NCBI GenBank assembly: GCA_910578095.1 | Contig: CAJTOZ010000020.1 | Span: 1 to 53,624, forward strand | Reading direction: 5' to 3' | Length of the DNA: 53,624 nucleotides | From: an uncultured Muribaculaceae bacterium | GTDB lineage: Bacteria; Bacteroidota; Bacteroidia; Bacteroidales; Muribaculaceae | In this document: positions 1 to 9,364 of the stretch, in pieces | Numbering within the stretch: position 1 is the stretch's first letter | How the letters are laid out: every line of letters begins with the position of its first letter | The notes under the pieces: model-generated | The model's database searches: none | Told to the model about the DNA's origin: nothing | Seen by the model: the letters and a program-made list of their open reading frames with translations, nothing else | Translations under genes and position numbers: made by a program

Positions 1-174
1 AAAAACATGTGGGCTATTCAGTCGAAACTTTTTGCACTTCGTTTCTGAAACTACGTGCATTTTTTTGCACAAGTTCAAACCGAGGGTAGACGTTAGACAG
101 AGCGAAAGGTGCCGACTTATAATCTTGACCTTGAAGCATTCGAAGTCGTGCAGAAGAAACTCAAAAGCAAGTGA
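1..174. other. Left edge: no complete gene, possible C-terminal gene remnant
   Basis: No full gene is visible. On the plus strand the open frame from 97 to the TGA at 172-174 reads ...YNLDLEAFEVVQKKLKSK, which has the look of a protein C-terminus, but a stop at 94-96 cuts it off upstream, so it would be a fragment. Two copies of a T-run followed by GCAC lie near 30-38 and 62-70. I do not recognise the family. The fragment may be debris of the same rearrangement that damaged the neighbouring Fic gene. Confidence 0.25.
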
Positions 175-1161
175 TTATTCCGGCAGGAGGTAGTTGGCAC
201 TGCGCCCTCCTTCGCCGCTATTGCGGAGCATACCTTTGGCTATAAGGTCGTTGATGTCGCGCAATGCTGTGTCTTGTGAGCAACCGCATATCTTCGCCCA
301 TTTGGAAGATGTCAGTTTTCCCTCAAAGCCATCCCACAGGCGGTTGACGACCTTGCGCTGACACTCATTTATTTCAACATCGCGGAACTCATCCCAATAT
401 GCCGCTTTCTGCAATGTTCGCTCTATTATGCCCGAAGCGCGGACTATGGCATTTTCTAGACAGCCGAAGAACCATAGCATCCATTCAGTAATATCGAGGT
501 CTCCTTTCTGTGTCCGCTCAAGCACCTCATAATATGCTTTTTTGTTGCGGTCGATTTCAGCCGACATACTGTAATATCGTGCCGAATCCTCATCAAGCCG
601 GGCAAGAAGCATATCGGCAAGAGTGCGGCTTATGCGACCGTTGCCGTCATCAAACGGATGTATGGTCACAAACCACAGATGCGCCACAGCAGCCATGATA
701 AACGGTGACTGATCGGCAGTGTTACACCACTCAATCAACCGCTCCATCTCAGCCGGAACAGCATCCGATGGCGGAGCCTCATAATGCACCTTTTCATGCC
801 CGAAAGCACCGGACACTACCTGCATCGGCTCCTCACCCTTCCGCCAATCGGCAACAGTTATTCTGTGCATACCGCTTCGCCCAAACGGAAACAAAGCAGC
901 GTGCCAATCGGCTGGTATGAGGACAACGCCGAATCCATAGCCTTCGGACAATTCTACCGCGAGAATTTCCCCAAGCAATACCGCGACTGGCAAACCGGTC
1001 GCTGGCAACAGGACATTGCCTACCGCGACTCCCTCCGCCACGCCCACTCCCTCGACCGCCTGAAACGCCTCTACTCTCCGGCGGAATAATCCACACATCG
1101 TAGCTCCACACCCGACAAATCCCGTATTTGCCCCGCGTAGAGCTACTTTTTTATCTCTCAA
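175..1161 (-). CDS. Fic/DOC-family protein, 5'-truncated and chimeric
   Basis: Fic-domain enzymes usually transfer AMP from ATP to a hydroxyl side chain of a target protein. From residue W86 onward the frame reads as a good Fic protein: the segment starting WHAALFPFGRSGMH, the complete catalytic loop HPFDDGNGR at residues 168-176, and a winged-helix-like C-terminus (about 265-328) seen in DUF4172-type Fic proteins. The first 85 residues do not fit the family: they are the antisense of a different plus-strand coding fragment (about 901-1089). The gene has therefore lost its native N-terminal DUF4172 segment at a junction near 904-909, and the open frame now runs by chance to an ATG at 1161; an internal ATG at 870 is another possible start. 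It may be inactive or may give a shortened enzyme. It is transcribed away from the restriction operon. Confidence 0.7.
   Translation of the reverse strand: MRDKKVALRGANTGFVGCGATMCGLFRRRVEAFQAVEGVGVAEGVAVGNVLLPATGLPVAVLLGEILAVELSEGYGFGVVLIPADWHAALFPFGRSGMHRITVADWRKGEEPMQVVSGAFGHEKVHYEAPPSDAVPAEMERLIEWCNTADQSPFIMAAVAHLWFVTIHPFDDGNGRISRTLADMLLARLDEDSARYYSMSAEIDRNKKAYYEVLERTQKGDLDITEWMLWFFGCLENAIVRASGIIERTLQKAAYWDEFRDVEINECQRKVVNRLWDGFEGKLTSSKWAKICGCSQDTALRDINDLIAKGMLRNSGEGGRSANYLLPE
901..1089 (+). pseudogene. 5'-truncated coding fragment, family not recognised
   Basis: The plus-strand frame ending at the TAA 1087-1089 reads like genuine protein from about residue VPIGWYEDNAES (901) to the end RLKRLYSPAE, with balanced polar and aromatic content (EDNAESIAFGQFYREN, YRDWQTGRWQQ). 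Upstream of about 901 the same frame is only the shadow of the Fic gene on the other strand. This is therefore the 3' end of a gene whose 5' part was removed by the same junction that truncated Fic. I cannot name the family. A terminator-like structure follows at 1099-1152, as expected for the end of a real gene. Confidence 0.45.
1099..1152 (+). terminator. Terminator-like hairpin after the plus-strand gene fragment
   Basis: GTAGCTC near 1099 pairs with GAGCTAC near 1141, directly followed by a run of six or seven T. The loop is large (about 34 nt) but holds a small AAAT/ATTT pairing. It sits just after the stop of the truncated fragment. The large loop makes this a moderate call. Confidence 0.4.
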
Positions 1162-1164
1162 CGC

Positions 1165-1196
1165 CTTGTCTCGCTCAAATAAAATGTGTAATTTTG
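1165..1196 (+). promoter_or_regulatory. Bacteroidetes-type promoter candidate upstream of hsdM
   Basis: TAATTTTG at 1189-1196 matches the -7 consensus TAnnTTTG; CTTG at 1165-1168 is a partial -33 element with a 20-bp spacer. Transcription would start near 1203 and give hsdM a leader of about 170 nt, in which I see no gene and no clear structured RNA. Confidence 0.45.
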
Positions 1197-1372
1197 TAAA
1201 AGGAATAGTAACGTCTATCTGAAAATGACTATATAGTAACTGTCAACATACGAAAACTATGATAATTTAGGCATCAAAATCCTGATTATGTTATTAGTAA
1301 ACCAGAGGATAATTCTATGGTGTTCTGTTATTATATACGTTTTTGGATAGAGGCAGTGTGTTTCTTTAATAT

Positions 1373-4255
1373 ATGAAGGCAAAAAAAATAAAGTTAAGTC
1401 GACTTGAACGTCTTCTGCAAGATGTAGCCGATACTCTACGCGGCAAAATGGATGCCGCCGAGTATAAGGAGTATATCTTGGGGATGCTTTTCTTGAAGCG
1501 TATGAGCGACGTTTTCGACCAAAAGCGTGAGGATTTAAGAAAACAATACAAGCATTTGCCAAAAGATGTCCAAGACGAATTGCTCGAAGAAAGAACGCCA
1601 TACGGCGAAACTTTCTTTGTTCCTAAACGGGCACGTTGGCACGAAAGCTGGGTTGATGAAAATGGCAACACCATACCACCAATCAAACATCTTAAAAATG
1701 ATATTGGCTCATATCTGAACAAAGCTCTCGCAGCTATAGAGGAAGCAAACAGCGAGCGACTGAGAGGTATCTTCAAAGAGCGCATCAACTTTAATCGAAA
1801 AGTCAACGGCAAGGAGGTTGTTAAGAACGCTGACTTGGAAACGATTATCGGGCTTTTCGATGCATTCCCCCCGCTTATCAATGAAAACTTTGAATTCCCC
1901 GACCTTTTGGGCGCCGCCTATGAGTATATTCTCAAATTCTTCGCTGATGAAGCTGGCAAAAAGGGAGGACAATTCTACACTCCCGGGCAAGTTGTGCGAT
2001 TGCTCGTTCAACTTCTTGAAGTTGAAAAGGGTATGAAAATCCTCGATCCGACTGTTGGTTCGGGCGGCATGCTCATTCAGAGCCATCAGTGGCTTGAAGA
2101 GCAAGGCAAGAACGCCAACAATCTCAGCTTATATGGCCAAGAAAGTGACCCTGCTGTTGTCGCACTCAGCCAAATGAACCTCATTCTGCACAATATCTCC
2201 AATTATCATATCTTCTATGGAGATACCATTGGCAACCCCGAAACAAAAGAAAATGGCCAACTGATTAAATTTGACCGTGTAATTGCAAATCCTCCATTCT
2301 CGCAGAATTACTCTCGCGCCGACATGGAGTTTCCTGACAGGTTTGTCTACGGCTTCCTTCCTGAAACCGGCAAGAAAGCCGACCTGATGTTTGTGCAGCA
2401 CATGCTCGCTGTGTGCAAAAACAATGGGCGCGTTGTTGTAGTAATGCCTCATGGCGTCCTTTTCCGTGGCGGCATGGAGAAAGAAGTTCGCCGCCTAATG
2501 ATTGACGGCACGGACTCCACCGGACAAAAGAAAGCCGGCATCAAGTCTGACATTATCGAAGGCATTATCGGTCTGCCTCCCCAATTATTTTATGGAACGG
2601 GCATCCCTGCTTGCATCATGGTATTCAACAAACAGAAGCCTGAAAACTTGCGCAACAAGATTTTCTTCATAAATGCCGATCTTGAATATTTCGATGGTAA
2701 GAAGCAAAACATGTTGCGCCCCGAAGATATTGAGAAAATTTCAACTGTTTTTAAAACCAAAACCAACATTCTAGGATATTCACGATTGGTCGACGTTAGT
2801 GAAATCGCTAACGAGACCAATGACTATACATTGAATATCCGTCGCTATGTGGATAACACCCCTCCGGCCGAACCTCACGATGTTACGGCTCACCTCAAAG
2901 GTGGCGTGCCAAACATGGAAATTGCCGACAACACGTCTCGCTTTGGGGATAAATTCAAATTTACCCCCAATGAAATCTTTATCCCTCGCGAAAACTCAAC
3001 ATACTCAGATTTCCGTATCAAAAATAAAAGCGAGATTAAATCTATCATTGAGTCTTCAATGAAAGTAATGGCCTCTTATGGGGCTATTCAGTATGCGCTT
3101 TTTAATTGGTGGGAACAGGGCCGTGAGATTTTCTCTACACTTGCCAAAAACGACAAGGCAAATCTGCCTTCTATCCGAAGACAACTTCTCAGCTTAATCC
3201 ACCAATTCCTTTCACCGCTTAATATTCTTGATCGTTTTCAAATTTCCGGAATCTTCGTGCGTTGGTGGGATAGCATCAAATACGACCTCAAAACCATTCG
3301 TCCGCACGGCTGGGATATAGACCTAATAAACAATGAGGATTTCCGGCACCTCATTGTCGATAAATACTTCAAGAAGCAGCAGCTGGCCATTGACGAACTG
3401 AAAACCACGCTTGCATCGCAAGAAAGTGCGCTTGCCTCGCTTGTTGAAGAAGCACTGGAACTTTGTGAATATGAGCCGGAGGAAGACGAAAAGCTTACGC
3501 CTAAATTGGCTAAGCAGCAAATCGCAGCCAACGTCGCCAACCTCTGTAAGGAGGATGCCGAGCCTTATGAAAAGATATTGGGAGACATCGTTGGCAAAGA
3601 AACTCTAATCAAGCAGATTAAAGCCAAATGTGTTGCTGCAGAATCGGAGCTTATGCTCCACGTCGAGATTAAATGCTATGGAACTGACGATAAGCTCGCA
3701 GAGTTGGAAAGTCAACGTGAGATTTGTGTGGCCGACCTCAACGCTGCAGATGCCGACCTTACCTTAGCCATTTCACCCATAGCAGAGCATCTTGCCGACA
3801 TTACATCTTTTGAATCCATTAAGGATTCTATCAAAGCTTTAAAATCGGACTTAAAGAAAGCCGACAAAAAACAATCCTCAGCGAAGAACAAGGAATTTCT
3901 CGCTGCTATTGATAAAGTTGAGAAAAGCCTAAAACCGTTTGGCAAAAGATTCAAGCAATTTCGAGCGGTTCTTGACGGCATCAACGAGGGCATTGCCTAC
4001 ATCAATAAGCTGTATTCCGACATGGGAGGCTCTGTTACAGAGGAAGAATGTCACGAAATGATTTTGCAGAAACATTTCCTAATCGTAGAATCGGAGATGC
4101 TGCAATACGTCGATTCAGAACGCCGCAGACTTGTTGCTGCATTTGAAAACCTATGGGATAAGTATGCCGTTTCTGCCGAACAAATCAAACGCAGTCGCGA
4201 CACATCTCTCGACTCGCTAATGTCGGCGTTGTCTCAACTCCATTATCTCGACTGA
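1373..4255 (+). CDS. hsdM: Type I restriction-modification DNA methyltransferase subunit HsdM (long form)
   Basis: HsdM adds the protective methyl group to N6 of adenine and forms the core of the type I complex with HsdS and HsdR. The N-terminal helical HsdM_N region (about residues 8-150) contains LERLLQDVADTLRGKM and YILGMLFLKRMSDVF. The SAM-binding motif LDPTVGSGGML lies at about 224-234 and the catalytic NPPF at 306-309, followed by the usual helicase-free methylase fold and PHGVLFRGG. At 960 residues the protein is nearly twice the usual HsdM length of about 500. The extra C-terminal 440 residues are mostly charged and helical (for example about 670-720 and 830-870) and probably coiled coil, without a second enzyme motif that I can see. 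The start ATG has an in-frame stop shortly upstream. It is the first gene of the defence operon; hsdS starts one base after its stop. Confidence 0.93.
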   Translation: MKAKKIKLSRLERLLQDVADTLRGKMDAAEYKEYILGMLFLKRMSDVFDQKREDLRKQYKHLPKDVQDELLEERTPYGETFFVPKRARWHESWVDENGNTIPPIKHLKNDIGSYLNKALAAIEEANSERLRGIFKERINFNRKVNGKEVVKNADLETIIGLFDAFPPLINENFEFPDLLGAAYEYILKFFADEAGKKGGQFYTPGQVVRLLVQLLEVEKGMKILDPTVGSGGMLIQSHQWLEEQGKNANNLSLYGQESDPAVVALSQMNLILHNISNYHIFYGDTIGNPETKENGQLIKFDRVIANPPFSQNYSRADMEFPDRFVYGFLPETGKKADLMFVQHMLAVCKNNGRVVVVMPHGVLFRGGMEKEVRRLMIDGTDSTGQKKAGIKSDIIEGIIGLPPQLFYGTGIPACIMVFNKQKPENLRNKIFFINADLEYFDGKKQNMLRPEDIEKISTVFKTKTNILGYSRLVDVSEIANETNDYTLNIRRYVDNTPPAEPHDVTAHLKGGVPNMEIADNTSRFGDKFKFTPNEIFIPRENSTYSDFRIKNKSEIKSIIESSMKVMASYGAIQYALFNWWEQGREIFSTLAKNDKANLPSIRRQLLSLIHQFLSPLNILDRFQISGIFVRWWDSIKYDLKTIRPHGWDIDLINNEDFRHLIVDKYFKKQQLAIDELKTTLASQESALASLVEEALELCEYEPEEDEKLTPKLAKQQIAANVANLCKEDAEPYEKILGDIVGKETLIKQIKAKCVAAESELMLHVEIKCYGTDDKLAELESQREICVADLNAADADLTLAISPIAEHLADITSFESIKDSIKALKSDLKKADKKQSSAKNKEFLAAIDKVEKSLKPFGKRFKQFRAVLDGINEGIAYINKLYSDMGGSVTEEECHEMILQKHFLIVESEMLQYVDSERRRLVAAFENLWDKYAVSAEQIKRSRDTSLDSLMSALSQLHYLD

Positions 4256-4256
4256 T

Positions 4257-5450
4257 ATGGGAGCAGGTACTAAATACACGACCGCTTCTTTTGGGTCGCT
4301 CATTATTGAGCAACCCAAAAGTACCACAAAAGTTTCCGAGGCTACCGGCTTCGGAAACTACCCCTTCTTTACCAGTGGTGAAGCAGTTTTACAACATCTT
4401 TCGCCCCTCACAAACGGTGAAAGTATATACATGGCAACCGGGGGGCAAGCCAACGTTAAATACTTTGACGGAGAAGCGGCTTATTCAACAGACACATGGG
4501 TAGTAAAAGCGAAAGAGCCGATTGACTCTAAATTGCTATACTACCACATTCTTTCTCTACTCTCAAAAATAGACTATCAATTTTTTCAGGGTAGTGGCTT
4601 AAAGCATCTTCAAAAGAAAGACTTTAAGCGGCATGAGATTACGTTCCCTACTGACCCTAAGGAGCAGGAACGTATTGTTGTAATCCTCTCAGATATCGAC
4701 AAAGCCATTGCAGAAACCGAGGCACTGATTGCAAAATACGAATTGGTTAAGAAAGGTCTGATGCACGATCTTCTTACCAACGGCATCGACGAGAACGGCA
4801 ATATACGCTCTCCCCAAACTCACGTCTACAAAGACTCTCCCCTCGGTCCAATCCCTCAAGAGTGGACTTTAATTAAATTAGATAATCTTATAACCCATAT
4901 TGCAGATTGTCCTCATTCTACGCCAAACTACCTAGATTCAGGAGTATTGGTTGCTAGAACTTCTAGTATTAAAAATGGAGAATATCTTATAGCAGAAAGT
5001 TCCTATGTGTCTGAGGAGGAATACCAGTCTAGAATTGCAAGATTACAACCTCTCCCAGGAGATGTGATTTTTACAAGGGAAGCCCCAATTGGAGAGGCAT
5101 TTGTCATACCTGAGCACATGAGAATATGTCTAGGACAACGAGTTACTGTTATTAGGACAAAGAAAGATTTATTGAATCCTTATTTTTTTGTTTATTGTAA
5201 CTATTCATCTTATATGAAAAGTTATTATGAAAATATTGTTGGAGGCACCACAGTTGCTCATCTGAATGTTAAAGACATCAAGAAATTGTCCATTAAATTG
5301 CCAACTATAAAAGAACAAAATCAAATTGTCGGCATTATGTTTGGCATTGATACTTATCTCTTTGATTTAAAATCAGAATTAAACAAATTAAATTCATTTA
5401 AAACCGGACTACTTCACGACCTTCTAAACCATGATAAAGAGCAACGATAA
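4257..5450 (+). CDS. hsdS: Type I restriction-modification specificity subunit HsdS
   Basis: HsdS chooses the DNA target: each of two target recognition domains (TRD) reads one half of a bipartite site and the helical spacers hold them apart and bind HsdM. TRD1 covers about residues 1-130; the first conserved helix (IDKAIAETEALIAKYELVKKG, then LMHDLLTNGID) about 143-185; TRD2 about 195-350; and the second helix, with matching repeat FKTGLLHDLLNHD, about 365-395. The two copies of G-L-hydrophobic-HDLL mark the circular half-repeat structure of the family. TRD2 is markedly AT-rich (17 of 60 G+C in the line at 4861) compared with TRD1 (31 of 60 at 4321), which suggests that this half was swapped in from another source. 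The gene overlaps hsdR by 20 bases. Confidence 0.92.
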   Translation: MGAGTKYTTASFGSLIIEQPKSTTKVSEATGFGNYPFFTSGEAVLQHLSPLTNGESIYMATGGQANVKYFDGEAAYSTDTWVVKAKEPIDSKLLYYHILSLLSKIDYQFFQGSGLKHLQKKDFKRHEITFPTDPKEQERIVVILSDIDKAIAETEALIAKYELVKKGLMHDLLTNGIDENGNIRSPQTHVYKDSPLGPIPQEWTLIKLDNLITHIADCPHSTPNYLDSGVLVARTSSIKNGEYLIAESSYVSEEEYQSRIARLQPLPGDVIFTREAPIGEAFVIPEHMRICLGQRVTVIRTKKDLLNPYFFVYCNYSSYMKSYYENIVGGTTVAHLNVKDIKKLSIKLPTIKEQNQIVGIMFGIDTYLFDLKSELNKLNSFKTGLLHDLLNHDKEQR

Positions 5451-8400
5451 TAAAAGAACAGGCGAACACGGCAAGCGCCTTAAACGGCATGAGCTTGACC
5501 GTGTGGAAACTCCATTCTTAGACCAATTGCGAAAACTCGGTTGGTCTGGAGGGTTTAACGAGGTTATAACATTAGACCTTCAACAGTCGCCGCAAGAGAG
5601 CTATCGTAACAGCTTCAACGAGGTTGTGTTGATGCCGAAACTCCGCGAAGCATTAATGCGCTTGAACCCTTGGCTCACTCCACAACAGCTTGACGAAGTC
5701 GCAACGCGCATGACAAGTTTCTCTTCCGGCAAGTTGATTGAAAATAACCGTGCTGTTCTCGAAATGATTCTCGAAGGCACTGCGGTTGACCGCAACGAAC
5801 AAACCGGCGAAATATCTCCCAAAGTTCGGTTTATTAACTTTGAGGATATTACCAAGAACGCCCTCACCGCAATATCGCAGTTCAAGGTAGCCATTCCAGG
5901 GACTGAACACCATATCATACCCGACATTGTGCTTTTCGTCAACGGTTTGCCTGTCGGTGTGGTTGAATGTAAATCGCCAAAGATTATTGATGCAATCCCG
6001 GAAGCGATTGACCAACTTATGCGTTACAGTGAGCAGCGCGACGCCGAGTTAGAGGGCAACAAGGAACTGTTTGCCTACAATCAATTCCTCATCGTCACGT
6101 CGCGCAACCAAGCAAAGTTTGGTACAATCACCACCAAGAGCGAAAAACACTTCTATCGTTGGACGGACCCTTACCCGCTGACTGTTCAAGACCTTGAACA
6201 CGGCCAAGGCTCGCCCAACGACCAACAACGTCTCGTTGCCGGAATGTTGGCCCCACAGAATCTTTTCGACTTGATACGTATCTTCACCGTATTCAGTACC
6301 AACTCGAAAGGTAAAACCATAAAGATTGTTGGCCGATACCAACAGTTCCGCGCCGTCAAAAAAATGGCGGCTCGCCTCCTTGCAGGAAGAACGCCGCTCG
6401 AACGCGGCGGTATCCTTTGGCACACCCAGGGCAGCGGCAAGAGTTTGACCATGATGTTCCTCGTGCGTCAGATGCGACTCGACCCGGAATTGTGTCAGTG
6501 GAAAGTGGTATTTGTCACAGACCGCTCACAACTTGAAAGCCAGTTGTCGCAGACCGGCACCGGGGTAGGTTACAACCTAAAGGTTGCTGCTCGTATCGAC
6601 CCCGTAATGCTCCCTGACGGCTCTGTTTCCACCAAAAAATCGCATCTCAGCCTCAAAGGACTTCTTGCCAACAACAGCTCCGATTTAGTCATGGCTATGA
6701 TACACAAGTTCCAAGAAAACGATGAACTTGGGACAGGTGCAATTTTCCCGGTGCTCAACCGCAGCGAGAAAATACTTATCATGACCGATGAAGCGCATCG
6801 CTCACAATATTCGCTTCTCGGCTCTAATCTTGACCGTGCATTGCCGAACTCAACTCGCATCGGTTTCACAGGTACTCCGACCAAGAAAACAGAACTGTTG
6901 TATCGCGATTACATCGACCGCTACACCATGCGCGAAAGTATCGCCGACGGTGTGACCCTTGAAATCATATATCAAGGTTTCACCCACAATGCCGAAATTG
7001 AAGACTCAACTGGCGCAGACAAACTATTTGAAGATGTTTTCAGCGACTATCGTCTTGACGAACGTCTTCAAATTCTGGGTCATGGCTCTCGCGACGCCTA
7101 CCTCAATAGCGAGGTGACTATCCGCGCCAAAGCCAAAAACATGATGGCTCACTATGTAAGTCAAATCTTCAGCGGAGGCTTCAAGGCTCAGATTATCGCC
7201 AATAGCCGAGAAGCGGCGGTGACATATAAACGAGCCGTAGAAGATGCGCTTGCAGAGGAAATTGTACAACTGGAGCAAAATAATCCCAACTGCATAGATA
7301 TTGAGAAACTGAAAAAAGTTAAAGCTGCCGTTGTAATTTCGGGAAGGCATAACGACCTGCCCATAATTAAGCAGTATACCGACAAAACCTATCACGACCG
7401 AAGCATTGCATCATTCAAACTTGCATATGGTGATGTTGACGAGGAAGACAACGCCATTGATGGCAATGTGGGTGTTGTGATTGTAAACAATATGCTCACC
7501 ACCGGCTTTGATGCGCCTATCGAGCAGGTTCTTTATCTCGACCGCGTAATTATAGCCCACAATCTACTCCAGGCTATCACCCGTCCTAACCGAGTGGAGG
7601 ATGAGAAAGATTATGGCTTCGTTGTGGACTATGTGGGCATAGGCCACCACCTCCGCGAAGCTATTCTCAAAACCGACCAACGCCAGGAACAGGTAGACAG
7701 TGGCGAAATCAAGGACATCATAGAATCTTTCGGTACTACCGACGACTTATTGAGGGCTTTGGTTGAATCCCACAAAAAAATCATGGACTTCATCAAACCC
7801 CAAGGTGTCACTGACCTTGAAGACGAGGATGCCTTCTATGAAATGTTCTATGATGAAGAAATCCGCAGCAAGTACATTGACTTGTATCGCGCTTTCTCCT
7901 CGGCGTTCAATGCCCTTCAACCTGCCAAAGAAGCTCTCGATTTCTATCACGACTGGCTTGCTCTCACTGAAATCAACGCTTTGGCGATGAAACATATCAG
8001 CGACGGGAGACTGAGCATGAAAGGTCTTACTCCCAAACTTGTCGCCATTGCAAACAAACACCTTGTTGACAAAGGGGTTGATGAGAAAGTTAAGCCCATA
8101 TCCATTATGGCTGAGGACTTCCTCAAAGAGACGATGAAGCGCAAAACTGAAAAGTCGAGAGCCGCACAAGTTGAACACGCAATACGCAACTATATAGAAA
8201 TCAACATCGATGAAGATCCTGAACTGTTCGCCTCTTTCGCCGAAGCCATTGAACAAATTCTAAAGGACTTTGCCGGTAATTGGAAGAAGATTTACGAGGA
8301 ACTTGAAAAGCTCCGCGAAAAAATCCGTAATCGTGAGCACGAAGAAACCTATGGTCTTGACCGTAAGTCTCAAATGCCTTTCTTCCGCTTGTTCAAAAAA

Positions 8401-8676
8401 GAGTTATGGGGCGATGCACCTCTCAGCGAGGATGAAATTGGTAAAAATGTTGAACTAACCACCGCCATTTTTGGAGTGCTTCACACTGAACTTCAGTTGG
8501 TAGGCTTTTGGGAAAGCGCATCTGCACCTATCGGTTTGAGAGAGAAAATTCTGAACACGCTTCTCCTGCCGGAGTTCTGTACTCTGCCAAATATCGTGGC
8601 AAAGCGCAACGAAATCATAAGTCGCATTATGGAAATCGCGAGAGCCAAGCATTCGGCAATCCTAAATTATAACTGA
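5431..8676 (+). CDS. hsdR: Type I restriction endonuclease subunit HsdR
   Basis: HsdR is the ATP-driven translocase and nuclease of the type I complex, cutting unmethylated foreign DNA away from the recognition site. The N-terminal nuclease centre is present: D165 in PDIVLF, then E179 and K181 in VVECKS (PD-(D/E)XK type). The helicase motor follows with Walker A WHTQGSGKS (about 330-338), motif II DEAH at 453-456, motif III GFTGTP, and the C-terminal motor lobe with MLTTGFDAPIEQVLYLDR and QAITRPNR. The rest is the helical C-terminal region that docks on the methylase. The length of 1081 residues is normal and no motif is broken. The start lies inside the end of hsdS, and the TGA shares a base with the ATG of the next gene, so all these genes are probably co-translated. 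Confidence 0.95.
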   Translation: MIKSNDNKRTGEHGKRLKRHELDRVETPFLDQLRKLGWSGGFNEVITLDLQQSPQESYRNSFNEVVLMPKLREALMRLNPWLTPQQLDEVATRMTSFSSGKLIENNRAVLEMILEGTAVDRNEQTGEISPKVRFINFEDITKNALTAISQFKVAIPGTEHHIIPDIVLFVNGLPVGVVECKSPKIIDAIPEAIDQLMRYSEQRDAELEGNKELFAYNQFLIVTSRNQAKFGTITTKSEKHFYRWTDPYPLTVQDLEHGQGSPNDQQRLVAGMLAPQNLFDLIRIFTVFSTNSKGKTIKIVGRYQQFRAVKKMAARLLAGRTPLERGGILWHTQGSGKSLTMMFLVRQMRLDPELCQWKVVFVTDRSQLESQLSQTGTGVGYNLKVAARIDPVMLPDGSVSTKKSHLSLKGLLANNSSDLVMAMIHKFQENDELGTGAIFPVLNRSEKILIMTDEAHRSQYSLLGSNLDRALPNSTRIGFTGTPTKKTELLYRDYIDRYTMRESIADGVTLEIIYQGFTHNAEIEDSTGADKLFEDVFSDYRLDERLQILGHGSRDAYLNSEVTIRAKAKNMMAHYVSQIFSGGFKAQIIANSREAAVTYKRAVEDALAEEIVQLEQNNPNCIDIEKLKKVKAAVVISGRHNDLPIIKQYTDKTYHDRSIASFKLAYGDVDEEDNAIDGNVGVVIVNNMLTTGFDAPIEQVLYLDRVIIAHNLLQAITRPNRVEDEKDYGFVVDYVGIGHHLREAILKTDQRQEQVDSGEIKDIIESFGTTDDLLRALVESHKKIMDFIKPQGVTDLEDEDAFYEMFYDEEIRSKYIDLYRAFSSAFNALQPAKEALDFYHDWLALTEINALAMKHISDGRLSMKGLTPKLVAIANKHLVDKGVDEKVKPISIMAEDFLKETMKRKTEKSRAAQVEHAIRNYIEINIDEDPELFASFAEAIEQILKDFAGNWKKIYEELEKLREKIRNREHEETYGLDRKSQMPFFRLFKKELWGDAPLSEDEIGKNVELTTAIFGVLHTELQLVGFWESASAPIGLREKILNTLLLPEFCTLPNIVAKRNEIISRIMEIARAKHSAILNYN

Positions 8677-9356
8677 TGCTCATCGACTACGAAATACGGT
8701 TCAGTTCAAAGCGAAAGACACTCGGCATTGTTGTCGAGCGCGATGGTCGTATTGTGGTGCTCGCGCCGGAAGGGCTTGCGCCTTCACATATCGCCGAGAT
8801 AGTTCAGAAAAAGCAGCAATGGATTTTATCAAAACTCCATGATTCTGCCAAATATCCCATTGAACCTATGGAGAAAGAATTTGTTTCAGGTGAATCCATT
8901 CTTTACCTTGGCAAAGAATGTCAGTTGGTCGTGATTGATGATAAATGGTTTGATGGTGTGGAATACAATGGCAATTTCCACATTGCCCGTCACACCCAAC
9001 TCAAGGCCAATACTGTTTTCCGTGGGTGGTACACTCGTCAAGCCTATGAGATAATCAAGCCGCTTGCTGATAGCTATGCTCAGTCGCTCGGCGTTTCGTT
9101 CAACGAATGTCGGGTGTCTGAGATGAAATACCGCTGGGCTTCTTGCACTCCAAATAAGAACCTTGTTTTTAATTGGCGCACCATTAAAGCCCCCCTTACA
9201 GTAATACATTATCTTATCGTGCATGAGTTGGCACATCTGATAGAGCCAACTCACAATTCCGACTTTTGGAATATCGTTGCCGCACAGCTCCCTCGATACG
9301 AGGAAGCTAAAGAGTGGCTACGTCAGCATGGTAACCTACTTGAAATCGACTTTTAA
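8676..9356 (+). CDS. YgjP/DUF45-family M48-like metallopeptidase
   Basis: A small cytoplasmic zinc peptidase-like protein of the WLM/SprT-related DUF45 family. The zinc site is clear: HELAH at residues 183-187 with a further His at 193 in EPTHNSDFW. Upstream, MKYRWASCTPNKNLVFNWR is the family's other signature. The protein has no signal peptide. Such genes recur beside type I restriction operons in many bacteria (family knowledge), but their target is unknown to me; processing of a restriction subunit is only a guess. The ATG overlaps the hsdR stop by one base and abiH follows after eight bases, so it is an integral member of the operon and not an insertion. Confidence 0.87.
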   Translation: MLIDYEIRFSSKRKTLGIVVERDGRIVVLAPEGLAPSHIAEIVQKKQQWILSKLHDSAKYPIEPMEKEFVSGESILYLGKECQLVVIDDKWFDGVEYNGNFHIARHTQLKANTVFRGWYTRQAYEIIKPLADSYAQSLGVSFNECRVSEMKYRWASCTPNKNLVFNWRTIKAPLTVIHYLIVHELAHLIEPTHNSDFWNIVAAQLPRYEEAKEWLRQHGNLLEIDF

Positions 9357-9364
9357 TTTAAACA

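Noticed and set aside
4257..5450. Phase-variable, invertible hsdS locus
   Set aside because: Only one hsdS is present, with no second partial copy, no flanking inverted repeats and no recombinase gene nearby.
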